Of a stretch of DNA of 64,000 bases, positions 18,178-28,316 are shown in pieces. The DNA lies in assembly GCA_025526995.1 (NCBI GenBank), contig JAHLKG010000014.1, positions 731,018 through 795,017 of the forward strand, in the 5' to 3' direction. A program made the position numbers and the translations under genes. The notes under the pieces were generated by a model. That model saw only the letters and a list, made by a program, of their open reading frames with translations, did not search any database and was not told where the DNA came from. Numbering within the stretch: position 1 is the first letter of the stretch; the number at the start of each line of letters is the position of its first letter. The DNA is from Powellomyces hirtus (lineage: Eukaryota; Chytridiomycota; Chytridiomycetes; Spizellomycetales; Powellomycetaceae).

Positions 18178-21007
18178 ATGATCAGTCCACATTACGTCGA
18201 TGCGCAGCTCGACAGGAGACGTGAGCTTGAGCGCAAACTGCGTCAGGTGAGATATAGTCTTTCTCCTCAAGTGTATCAGATTTGCCCTTACTGATCTCCC
18301 GTGGCTTGCATTAGGACACGGAAGATCTTGAAATGCTTGAGGACAGTCTCGCCAAAACCAACGTGTTGACACAAAAAATTGTAAGCTGACACAAGCATGG
18401 GATGTGCTGCTCGTTTACGATGCGCCGCACACAGTGACATCGGGACTTCTGGACAGGAATCAATGCTCAGTTCATTCGATTTCCGCTTGGGCAAGCTCGA
18501 AACATCCATTTTGCCAATTCATCGGTCGACGCAGAAGCTGACCAAGCTGTACGATCGTATGTATGTCTGCATCGCACATGCCAGAACACCGACTCTTGTC
18601 TCTTCCGTATCCCTGACGCTACACCTTCTCGTGGAACAGACATCGATGGCTCGCTGGAACAAGTGCAAACTGTTATTGACTACTTTGACATTGCCATGAA
18701 AGAGGAAGCGTTTCTTGCCAAAGGGTGAGTGAAGCGGGTGTCGGCGACCGTCTGGTGTCGCGATTGCTGATACATCTCATGTTTCATGTTGCTTCACCCG
18801 ACAGACCTCAAGAACCAGATCTGACGCCTTTCCTCAAATCCGTGGAGTCTCTCAAAGAGGCGCTGGTGTACTTGCAGCGAACCAAGTACAAAGCATCTGA
18901 GCGGGCCATCAACACGTTGGTAATTTAGTGAACGACGCTCCAGGCGGCCTCAGCCTAACCATGTCTGACTATTGGTACACACTGCCGCTCCACAGAAATA
19001 CACTCTCACCAAGGCTCTAGGCCAGCTCAACAACCTCTTCCGGAAGTGGCTCACTGCTGCCAGCGTGCCGATAGATACGTCCTCGGGCAACACTGGTGTG
19101 TATGCAACACAAGTGCCTGGCGCTCCCGTCCTCTCAGGTAGCGGTCTCATCATCTACTCGGCAGACATCCCTCACATTACGGACAAACCATTTTCCAACT
19201 TGCAAAGACTGTCACTGGAGCTCCAAACATCTAGCATTGGTGACCTTAGTTTCCCGCCCGTGTATCTGAAGGTGTACGAGGAAGTTCGGTCGACCTACCT
19301 GGTCAAGTCGCTGGCTGCTTTGGCAGCCGCTACGCGTGACCAGGAGCAGAAGGGGCTGCAGGGCAGGACCGCGTACGTCAAAGACTCGAGTCCGATGGTT
19401 GCGTATGCGCAATGGCTCCTTCGACTTCTCAAGGTTTGGCTTGCTGCAAGTTTGTTGAATGGTTCAATGTGCTGTAGCTTCTCACATCATGGCTTGAATG
19501 CATCGGGTTGCAGGCAGAACGCGGGCTGACTGGCAAACTCCTCCCGAAAGCCAATGGCCTGACCTCGTTTCAAGCAACCATCACTCCGGCAGTGGATGTG
19601 TTTGTGCAGCTGGGTGAATTCATGTGCACGCGTGTAAAGAAGAATGTGTCCAAACGGGAATACGGTGATGTATTCATGCTTATCGACGTAGTTGAGAGTC
19701 TCACGGACGGCATCAAGGAGTATGATGGCACGATTGCGGTATGTGAGGCTGGACGCTGTGACGAGCACCTCGCCCTTTGGATCGCAGACAGGAACTTACT
19801 TTTTCTCGCTTTCTGGGCTGACACTTGCAGTTCGCTGGCTCGAAAGGGGCCGAGATCAATGAAATTGCTTCAAATTGCAAGGCCGTCGTCGTTCAGGCTT
19901 TTGGACAGTTCTACGAGGATATCAAGGTGGGAAATATTGCCGCTTCCTTCCGGCCATGTAAACGCTAACCGAATCTCAATCCCCAGAACGATATTGGAAA
20001 GAGTGGCGCACTGTCCATGGATGGCACAGTACACGAGCTTACCAGCACAGTAAGTAAGACGGGCTTGGTCTCGCTTCCCACTGAATAGTGGCGATTTTCT
20101 GAACACTTCGCATCTATATAGACCTTAAACACCCTCCGTCGGCTAGTGGAATATCGATCAGCGATCGACCGGATCATTTCCGACGGCGCGGTATGTATCC
20201 ACACACACATGCGTATACCAAAAGTACGAGGAATACTGCCCACAGGTGTATTTGACTGATGCTATCCTGATCTCAGAACCCCATGGGCGCGACGGCCTTC
20301 GCCACGGTCGCAACCGACATTCTGACGTCGCTGTCGCTCTCGCTCGAAGCCAAGGCCAAGACGTACAAAAAGTCGACACTGAGTGCGATCTTTACGCTCA
20401 ACAACTTCTCGTACATTCTCAAACACGTGCGCGCAAGCGGGCTCGCGGAGATTGTCGGACAGTCCGAGGTCGCTCGGTTGGAGAGGGCTGCTGCAAAAGG
20501 GCGACAGGGTTACAGAGACAGGTAAGCGCAGACGTTCGCGAAAAATTCAGACAAATACGAGTCTCCTGTGTGCGCTTAACAGAGCATAAACAGCTGGACA
20601 CCCGTCATCGAATCTGTAGGCGACAAGGGCGCCGCGATTCCGCCTGGGACAAAGAACCTTACCAACTCGCAACGGGCATCCATCAAGGATCAGTTCAAAG
20701 TAAGGCCGCGCATGCCATGAATGACCCGTTCCACATCATTCGAACCTCACCTTTGATTCCCCATCAGAAATTCAATGACGAGCTTGACGAAACCACACGG
20801 ACACAGAAAACGTACAGCGTGCCGGACCCGGACCTCCGCGCGACGCTCATAAAGGACATCAAAGCAATTGTTTGTCCTTTTTACAAGATGTTTTACGACA
20901 GGCACATCGAGTTGGAGTTCACGAAACATCCCGAAAAATATGTCAGATACACGCCCAGAACACTTGAAGCGCACATAGATAACTTTTTCGATTCTTCTTC
21001 TTTGTAA
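18178..21007 (+). CDS. EXO70: exocyst complex subunit Exo70
   Basis: Exo70 binds PI(4,5)P2 and Rho GTPases and tethers secretory vesicles at growth sites. The gene has many short introns; about a dozen exons can be followed with GT/AG borders. The N-terminal coiled coil includes DAQLDRRRELERKLRQ and then DTEDLEMLEDSLAKTN. Next come FDFRLGKLETSILPIHRSTQKL, SLEQVQTVIDYFDIAMKEEAF and ALVYLQRTKYKASERAI. The C-terminal Exo70 domain contains FLLNNFSYIL-type text (AIFTLNNFSYILKHVR) and FNDELDETTRTQKTYSVPDPDLR. It ends in a basic/aromatic block (YKMFYDRHIEL, KHPEKYVRYTP) just before the stop, the membrane-binding region in the family. The ~620-aa size fits. I did not fix every exon border in the middle. 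Confidence 0.92.
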
Positions 21008-21060
21008 AGTTCATATTAAATATACTTGTGCATATACTTGTGCATAACTTAACCCTAACC

Positions 21061-21383
21061 CTACATTCTCCTCCTCTTCGACGAGTCGGACTCGGCGTCC
21101 GACGCGTGCGACTCGTCGTCGGCCTTCCGCTTGTTGGGGATGGGGAGGGGGACGGGGAGGCTGGGCGGGCAGGTGGGGGTTGGGAGGGGGACGGGGAGGC
21201 TGGGCGGGCAGGTGGGGGTGGGCTGTTGTTGCTGCTGCTGCACAACGGTTTCTCTCGCTTCCGTGATGAAATCCCCTCCCCCACGAATTGTCGAGTGAAA
21301 GGAGATGGCCAGTGCCGGTAGGCTGGAAAGGTAGAGGTGCCAAGAACCGAAACTCCAAAGTCCCGCAATACCAGACAGGAGCG

Positions 21384-21421
<38 letters not shown>

Positions 21422-21754
21422 AACTGCAACTGCTGCTGCTGCTGCTGCTGCTGCAACTGCAACTGCTGCTGCTGCTGCTGCCGCTGTTGCTGTTGCTGCT
21501 GCTGCTGCCGGCGGCGCTGCCGCTGTTGGAAAACAAAAGAAGATGAGAACCAAGAATAAGCAACAACACACATGCCAGAATAAGCAACAACACACATGCT
21601 GCCTTACCGATTCCTCTTTGCACACCATGCAAACTCGCTTAGCCACCTTTCGGCGCTCTCTCTCATCGAAGCGCAAAAGTGAGAGGGCCACTTTGCACCG
21701 AACACAAGTGTCCAAATGGACACTTGCAGGCCCGGACATCATTGAGGCGACCAT
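21061..21754 (-). CDS. polyglutamine protein with CXXC...CXXC motif
   Basis: Two exons (21754-21608, 21522-21061) with a clean GT/AG intron give 202 aa. The N-terminus has paired cysteines, CVRC and CMVC 26 residues apart, in a Lys/Arg-rich context that may bind one zinc ion. Exon 2 begins with an Arg/Gln block, then about 50 residues almost entirely Gln with a few Leu and Arg (imperfect CAG repeat, 21380-21520). A second short Gln run follows, then two copies of a Pro-rich 14-residue repeat (PTPTCPPSLPVPLP), and a basic/acidic tail with KRKADDES and KRRRM, a plausible nuclear signal. The family is unknown. The composition suggests a nuclear regulatory protein. CAG length is likely to vary between strains. 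Confidence 0.65.
21380..21520. repeat. imperfect CTG/CAG trinucleotide repeat
   Basis: About 140 bp of (CTG)n interrupted by CAA-type units (CAACTGCAACTG) and CCG. On the minus strand it encodes the polyglutamine tract of the gene at 21061-21754. On the plus strand it reads as Ala, Leu or Cys runs that are shadows. Confidence 0.9.
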
Positions 21755-21833
21755 TGTGTGTATGTATGTATGTGCGTATGTGTGTGAGTGTAAGTGTGTG
21801 TATGTGTGTGTGTCGGGGGGAGGTGTGTGTGGG

Positions 21834-21938
21834 TGGGTTTGTAGGAATCAGCGGGGGAGGCGACCGGGCACGAGTTTATATAGAGTTTCAGTTTGGACTC
21901 GTCCCCGGTCGCCTCCCCCGCTGATTCCTACAAACCCA
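21834..21938. repeat. 42-bp near-perfect inverted repeat with 21-bp loop
   Basis: The left arm 21834-21875 (starts TGGGTTTGTAGGAATCAGCG) and the right arm 21897-21938 (starts ACTCGTCCCCGGTCGCCTCC) are reverse complements with a single mismatch. The 21-bp loop is AT-rich (TTATATAGAGTTTCAGTTTGG). The arms are GC-rich, so RNA or single-stranded DNA would fold into a very stable hairpin. It sits just upstream of the polyQ gene, after a GT-rich microsatellite (21758-21834), and is not part of any ORF I trust. It could be a hairpin RNA, a foldback/MITE remnant or an aborted duplication. Confidence 0.9.
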
Positions 21939-22465
21939 TCAAGCAACGTGCAGCAGAGTGAAACCTTCTACACCGTTCACGTATGGTCATTCTGGCGCGC
22001 GACGCGTAGAAGGAAGCTTCCGCTCTGCTGTGTCAGCAAACTCTGGGTCCAAAGAAAGAACGAAACGCGTGTCGAGTCATCGCGCGCGCTCCAAGACCCT
22101 TCTGTCGATTCCTTCTTTTTTCCCATGTGTACTCTTTCAAACTCCGCCGTCGACGTCGACGTTCGTTGGCCCCTCATATTTCCCACGCGTGGTCGGATTA
22201 TGACTCGTCGAGGAGATGAAGAGATGCCCCTGTACGCCGCCTTCGTCTCTCTGCACGCGGGTCACAAGGCTCGAACTCGTTGCGACCTGACAGGCCTGGC
22301 CCCATTTCGATGCCAGGAGACAGCAACAGTGACATCACGTCTCATTTGCCGTGTTGCAATATTCCCCCGTCCCAGAGTGCAACATCAGCACCGGTCTTTT
22401 CCACAACGTAATCAAGTCATCACTCAGACCTGCGTGTCTTTCTCGAACTCGGTCTCCCAGGCGCC

Positions 22466-23569
22466 TCAGGCCTCCACGCGTTCTGCAAGACCGGGATCCT
22501 TCTTCTCGCCCAGATTTCCCTGCTTCGGCACCTGCTGGATCCATGCCAGATGCGAGAACTCTGTGTTCACTTCCTGGAAGACAGGTAGACAACAACGTTA
22601 GTACGCCAGCCCACACAAATGAACCTTAAACACCTCATACTTGTAGTCCGACAGAAGGATCCCCATAGCATCGGGATGCAGCTCGAGCTTAACGGAGAAA
22701 GTGCCCAGCTGCACGTTTGCAGTTGGGGCTGATCCCTGCAAAGACAGAGCCCGTACTCTACCTGTAAGATTCGTCGGTCTTCACTCTGTGTCTGCATTAC
22801 TGACGGCGAAACGCTCTTTCGACGCAGTGAACAAAAATAATACCATGTTCCAATGTGGTCTCGATGCTTCACATCTATCAGATCATCCCCCCCATCGGCT
22901 CCCGTCCATCTACCAGCTCTACCCCGCTCCCCACCTCCATCGGCTCCCGTCCATCTACCAGCTCTACCCCGCTCCCCACCTCCATCGGCTCCCGTCCATT
23001 TACCAGTTCTACCCCGGCCACATCTCCATCGGCTCCCGTCCATCTATCAGATCATGCCCCCATCGGCTCCCGTCCATTTACCAGCTCTACCCCGCTCCCC
23101 ACCTCCATCGGCTCCCGTCCATCTACCAGTTCTACCCCGGCCACCATCTCCACCGGCTCCCGTCCATCTATCAGAACATGCCCCCATCGGCTCCCGTCCA
23201 TCTACCAGCTCTACCCCGCTCCCCACCTCCATCGGCTCCCGTCCATCTATCGGATCATCCCCCCATCGGCTCCCGTTCATCTACCAGCTCTAAAGCTCTA
23301 CCCCGCTCCCCACCTCCATCAGCTCGGTCCATCTCCCAGATCTACCCCGGTCATTACCTCCATCGGATCGCCCGCGCCACCTCTCATCATGATATCAGCG
23401 TTGAGGAACGGGAGACCTCCGTCAGTCAGGAAGTAAGTTGAATGTCCACTCGACCAAAGAGAAAATCTGCCATGATATTCGTACAACCTTCCAGTAACCC
23501 ACGAATACCTCATTACAGTACATCCCCACCAGCTTCCACTTCTACGCGAAATTTTGAAATGGTTGCCAT
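22466..23569 (-). CDS. possible small intron-rich gene containing a minisatellite
   Basis: Several minus-strand segments look like exons. They are: a start with MATISKFRVEVEAG (23569); a segment LPFLNADIMMRGG with DPME before a GTAATG donor (about 23420-23355); an exon GSAPTANVQLGTFSVKLELH through GILLSDYKYE (22740-22634) after a TTTGCAG acceptor; and a final exon EVNTEFSHLAWIQQVPKQGN to a TGA at 22466-22468 after TTCCAG. The last two join in frame. The link across the minisatellite is uncertain. The family is not recognised. If real, the minisatellite is intronic. Confidence 0.35.
22880..23350. repeat. minisatellite, ~45-bp units
   Basis: About ten units built from the same words: CATCGGCTCCCGTCCATCTA, CCAGCTCTACCCCGC and TCCCCACCTC, with shorter units ending ATCAGATCATGCCCC mixed in. 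Units differ by small substitutions and by length class. Every frame on both strands stays open across much of it, which explains the long but meaningless ORFs here. Confidence 0.9.
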
Positions 23570-25800
23570 ACCACGCTCCCCATGGATTCAAGCTTGTGAC
23601 GTTTGAGCTATAAGCCGCCGGAACATTCGTCGGCGGTTGGGGAATAGCCGCGGCGGTGACCGCCGCATGCCAATTTGTTACTATATTTAACGCCAACTAA
23701 ACTCCGAAAAGCTCGCATGGCTGAGGATCTGACGACACTAAGGCCTTGTCAACATAATGAATTCGTTAATGGCTTGGAATATACAGTCCTTTGATTACTT
23801 TATACAGAATAGTCATGTTTGCAAGCTCTGAAGAATGTTGTAACAGAGCATACATCGTCGAAATGCATCTCAATAGAAGGCATGTTATCTGACATCTCAT
23901 TATTGACAACAAGTAAACCAATATTGAGGGAGTTTGAAAGCCTTTCGCAAGACCACTCTCCCAGGCTCCGAATTGTCGATTATGTAGTTGTTGAAACCGT
24001 TTCTACTAGCCCATGTAACGATTTCCGTGTACTGTTCAGACCAAATTCCGCGCAACTTCAGCCTGAAATTTGTCCACACTACGTGGAACTTCACCAGGAT
24101 GACGATGAATCCTAGGATCAGTAAGTTTCAGCAGAACTTCCCAGACCTCTGTCCTGCCAGCTTGCTTCTGAGTTGCGTCATGCGCATTTTGAAATCACAC
24201 ACTTGTTAAGCTCGTTCTTAGGCACTGCAAACAGACGCTAAGAACCTTGTACATGCACCGTATGCCATGCGGAGCAGGAACCGGCCAACGCTATGATTGA
24301 AAGGAAATACTCTTCGTCAGTAGTCTAGGACCATATAGCTCCCTAAACCCTATAGTTGGAATATGCACCTTGTCTGGCCACCGGTACTATGCCCAAACTT
24401 TTTGTCTGGCCCTACCTTTGTTTTACGCTCCCTCAACAATCACGTACTTCCTCCCAGAAGGAACGAAAGAATGAGAGATGGATATAACAGCCTCATCCGT
24501 GCTTCACCGTTTCTATATACTTTGAGTCTCCAAAATGCATGCCGAAATCGCTGTGGAAGCGGCTCGGCCTTGGCCCAGCTTCGGTGGCGCCGAGAGGGAA
24601 GCTACCCTATGGATTCTGATCCGATATCGCCAGCTCTCTGTGGTTCGGGTTCGTTGGTCCGTCAAATCCGTACATTCGATTCCTGCAGGCCATATACAAC
24701 CGACCGACGGGGAGAGCGGTTGTGAAAGCTGAATATAAGCACCTTGGAAAGGACCAAGAGCCCGTCCCACATTACTCCGTCTACACGGAGGCTGCCCCAA
24801 GGTTAGTTACGCCATTGCTTTGAAGTTTCGCAGGACTCCCTTTGCCTTTCTCATTGGATCGTCCAGATTCACCTGTTTGCTACTCTTTACCGCCATGGCT
24901 CAATTGCGAATCCGTCTTCCATTGCCATCGACGCAAAGTGGGTCAAAGATCCCAGCGTTTGGAGCCTCACTATGACAAGATCGAGTTGACAGAGCACATT
25001 ACAGAAATCCGCGCCGCGCAAGCTTCTGTCGATGTCCGCAGGGACATATTGCTCACAGGAAAATCTGAGGCTCTCCAGTTTCACGGGTTACCTTCAAGGA
25101 GTCAAGAGAGTGTTGAGTCTTAACCAAGTTGTCAACATTCGGATCAATGTGGTATCATGCATTCGGAGATTGGGCGCAATCACAATCATCAAGTAACCCG
25201 CATTCTCCGCAGGCCCGGGAACTCATTCGGAGAGAAACAAATTGAGCTTTGGTAACTATTCCAGTTGAAATTATTGCCCATGCTGCTACTTCTACTATTG
25301 GTACACTTAGTGCGCTCGTCTTCGGTACAACTATTATTGCCGTTCAAAAGCTGTCATTCTGATATCAGTGCTGCTCTGATATCTCAGTTATGGCGCAGAT
25401 TGAGTCCAAAATACGCAGAAGATGTGACTTCCTTCTTTTGTGGGACACGGAAAACCTGACGATGACCACAAAAAACGTTGTTTCTAATATTCTTTTATGC
25501 GTTTGTTTTTTCAAAATACTCTGTACAATTGAAATTTTCACAAAAAGATGTACACTTTAGGATACATATCTGTTATTTTTTCATGTTTCGTTTTTCCTTT
25601 ATCAGATTTACAAAAATTGAACTCTGGAGATCCGAACTGTAGATTTAACTATAGTTGAGTTACTGTAGGATGATGATAAACATGTGACTCCATTTATCTG
25701 CTTTGTAATCGTTACCTATATCCAGGCCACCACGTGTTAGGCCGATGAGTGGCGCAGTAAGCCATGACTAATCGGCGATGTGACACACACGGCCCCACCG
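23570..25800. other. about 2.2 kb without an assignable gene
   Basis: The region is AT-richer than its neighbours. Short open segments exist (for example 24530-24800 plus, with a stretch GPSNPYIRFLQAIYNRP and then YSVYTEAAP interrupted by one TGA; and 24840-25120 plus) but I could not link them by convincing splice sites or assign a family. They may be a decayed gene or a gene with more introns than I could place. 25450-25700 is AT-rich and looks intergenic. Confidence 0.4.
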
Positions 25801-25841
25801 TCGTTCGTTCGTTCGTTCGTCGTCGTCGTCGTCGTCGTCGT
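25801..25841. repeat. CGTT/CGT microsatellite
   Basis: A run of CGTT (about 4.5 units) passes directly into (CGT)n (about 8 units). It lies about 290 bp upstream of the VMA5 start. On the plus strand it makes a false poly-Val/Arg ORF. Confidence 0.9.
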
Positions 25842-26129
25842 TTTACGCCGTCAGCTTCATTATTCCCACCTCCTTCGCAGACTGCCACACGTTTCAAAAG
25901 GACATTCGTTCCCAAGGAGGATTCCCGAGAAGGTATTATATATCTCGGACTTGTCTGTCTCTTAGCTGGTGCTGGATGCGTGGTCGTGTCGCCCATCACC
26001 ACGATGACCTCACATGCTCCTCTTCGAACGACTCTGCTCACCCCCACAGTTGTTTTATCGCATCAATCGACGAAACGTGCCAACAGAATCAATTAACTTG
26101 CCGCAAGCAGCAAACCTGTCCTCACCACC

Positions 26130-28005
26130 ATGTCCGCCCCAACTCCCTACATGTTCATATCGGCGCCCGCGGATCCCACAAAGCAGGACACGGTGAACAA
26201 GCTCAAAGACAAACTGGCATCAAAGAGCAACGACTACGCCGAAGTGTTCCCGTTTACTTTGCCCGAATTCAAAGTATGTCTTGTCTTGTTGTCGGGACGG
26301 AGCTGGCCTGTATACCACGAGAAGAGCCATCCGAGTTTTGAACGCAAGTGTTCCCATTTCTTTTGCAGGTTGGAACCCTTGACCAGCTGGTGGTGCTGTC
26401 GGACGACTTGTCAAAGACGGACGTGACTACGGAGGCAATTGCGACCAAGATTGCGGATAACATGCGTACGCTGCTCAACAACGACCTGGACCAGTGGAAA
26501 ACCAACCTGTCCGTCAACGAAAGTGGGTTCTTAGGCTCCGTCATCTGAAGCTATCGTCGGCTACGCAGTTCGCTTACGTCTTCTTTGTCACTTGTCGCTT
26601 CCTTTCAGAGAGCATTGATGCCTATCTGCGCGGTTTCCAGTGGAACAGTATGAAATACCGCACGGACAAGGGTCTGAGGGAGTTGTCTGACCTTATCGTG
26701 CAGGTACGAAGGCTATGCATCGTTGCTCGCACTAGGCATCATATTGATGAGACCTCTGACGTATAGGAAGTAAACCAAATTGATTCTCTCATGAAACAAA
26801 AGATGACTGCATACACCACCGTCAAGTCTGCGTTACAGGGAATACAAAGAAAGCAAACGTACGAGTTCCCAAATGACCAATGACTGTGTGTCGTATCTCT
26901 CTATCTCGTACCAGTCCCTGATTGTTGCAACTATAAATCGTTTTTCAGTGGCAACCTCGCGGTCCGGAGTTTGAACGACATTGTGAAGAAGGATCACATC
27001 ATCCATGACTCGGAATACATGACGACGCTGATTGTCGCGGTGCCCAAGTGCGTTCTCTGAATCATTGATCACCTACGATACCGCTATTCTTGCTCATAGC
27101 AGGACGTTTTTCAGGAGTGCGTCTAACGACTGGATCAACAAATACGAAACATTAACACAAATGGTCGTCCCACGATCCTCACAGTAGGTGCTATCTACTC
27201 AGCGATCAAGGTTGCCATGAACCTAACCGTCCTCTGCAGGAAAATAGCAGAGGATGATGAGTACGCGCTGTTCACAGTCACCCTGTTCCAAAGAGTTGTG
27301 GACGAGTTCACGCACAAAGCACGGGAAAACAAGTATGTCTCTCCCCGTTGAAGGACTCAGTCTCTGAATTACGCAACTCATTCCCTACATTGCAGATTCC
27401 AAGTGCGTGAGTTCAAATGGGACGTGCAAGCGATGCAAGCCGAAAGGAAGCAACTGGCAGAGATGGGTGCCACTGAGCGAGAACAATGGGTAAGGAATCA
27501 GCAAACACCATTGGGACTGCTTGATTGAGAACGTCCGAGTTGCTTCTGATTCAACAATTTATCCGGCCAAATGACCACAGACAACACTTTTGCGTCTATG
27601 CAAAGCGAATTTCGGAGAGGCGTATGCTTGCCACGTCCACATCAAATCGCTACGCGTATTTGTAGAATCCATTCTACGATATGGTCTGCCACCCAACTTC
27701 CAACCAATGGTCATCAAGGTATGGCTTGCCGCTGCAGCTCCATTTCCAAAATACTCGGATGATATGGGCCGCCTTCCTCAACCTGGCTCCTTTTACTTCC
27801 TCTCGCGATATATCAGGCCAAGCCAAAACAAGAACGCAAGGTGCGCGACGTCCTCAACCGCCACTACGCCCGCCTTGCTGGAGTCGCGGGAGGCTCGTCG
27901 TCAGTGTCTGCTGAGGACGCGCAGATGGAGGAAAACCTCGCCATGCTGATTGGCGACAAGGACTATTCTCCGGTGGTCATGTTCTATATTAATCCTATCT
28001 TGTGA
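26130..28005 (+). CDS. VMA5: V-type H+-ATPase subunit C
   Basis: Subunit C joins the V1 and V0 sectors of the vacuolar proton pump and is the part released on glucose loss. Ten exons join in frame to 388 aa (yeast Vma5 has 392): 26130-26273, 26369-26522, 26609-26703, 26767-26858, 26949-27047, 27115-27183, 27240-27332, 27396-27489, 27581-27718, 27817-28005. Typical blocks are [67 protein letters not shown] and [16 protein letters not shown]. Further on are [30 protein letters not shown] and [18 protein letters not shown]. The last is ending at [13 protein letters not shown]. All nine introns are 62-98 bp with GT/AG ends. It is convergent with the SPEN-like gene, 311 bp between stops. Confidence 0.96.
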
Positions 28006-28316
28006 AATAGCGGGCGCGAAATTTGAACCCGTGGGCAAATATATACCATACACAATGTGAGAAAAAAGATTAGGAGAAGGTTAAAAAAAAGATGGAATGG
28101 CGACGCGTCCGCCATTCTATGGCTTATACTACATCGGTAAGGCTGACATTATGGCTCAACTAAAGGTCTCGCAGCTGCAGTAGTTTGTCCTTGTCTACTC
28201 CACCACGGTGTTGCGGGAGCATGGTGTGCTATAGGATTCCACGATTGATGGCAATTTATTCACATAAAAAAGAGGAGCAAACCAGGGAGTGCATACATAA
28301 AACAGATAACGCGCGA

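Noticed and set aside
21048..21062. TAACCCTAACCCTA, an interstitial telomere-like sequence
   Set aside because: Only two units, 42 kb from the end; it can occur by chance.
21288..22601. Plus-strand 437-codon ORF with poly-Ala, poly-Leu or mixed runs
   Set aside because: It is the reverse reading of the CAG repeat plus the hairpin region. It has no domain and no splice logic; the minus-strand polyQ gene explains it.
22567..23441. Several long ORFs on both strands
   Set aside because: They come from the 45-bp minisatellite, which keeps all frames open.
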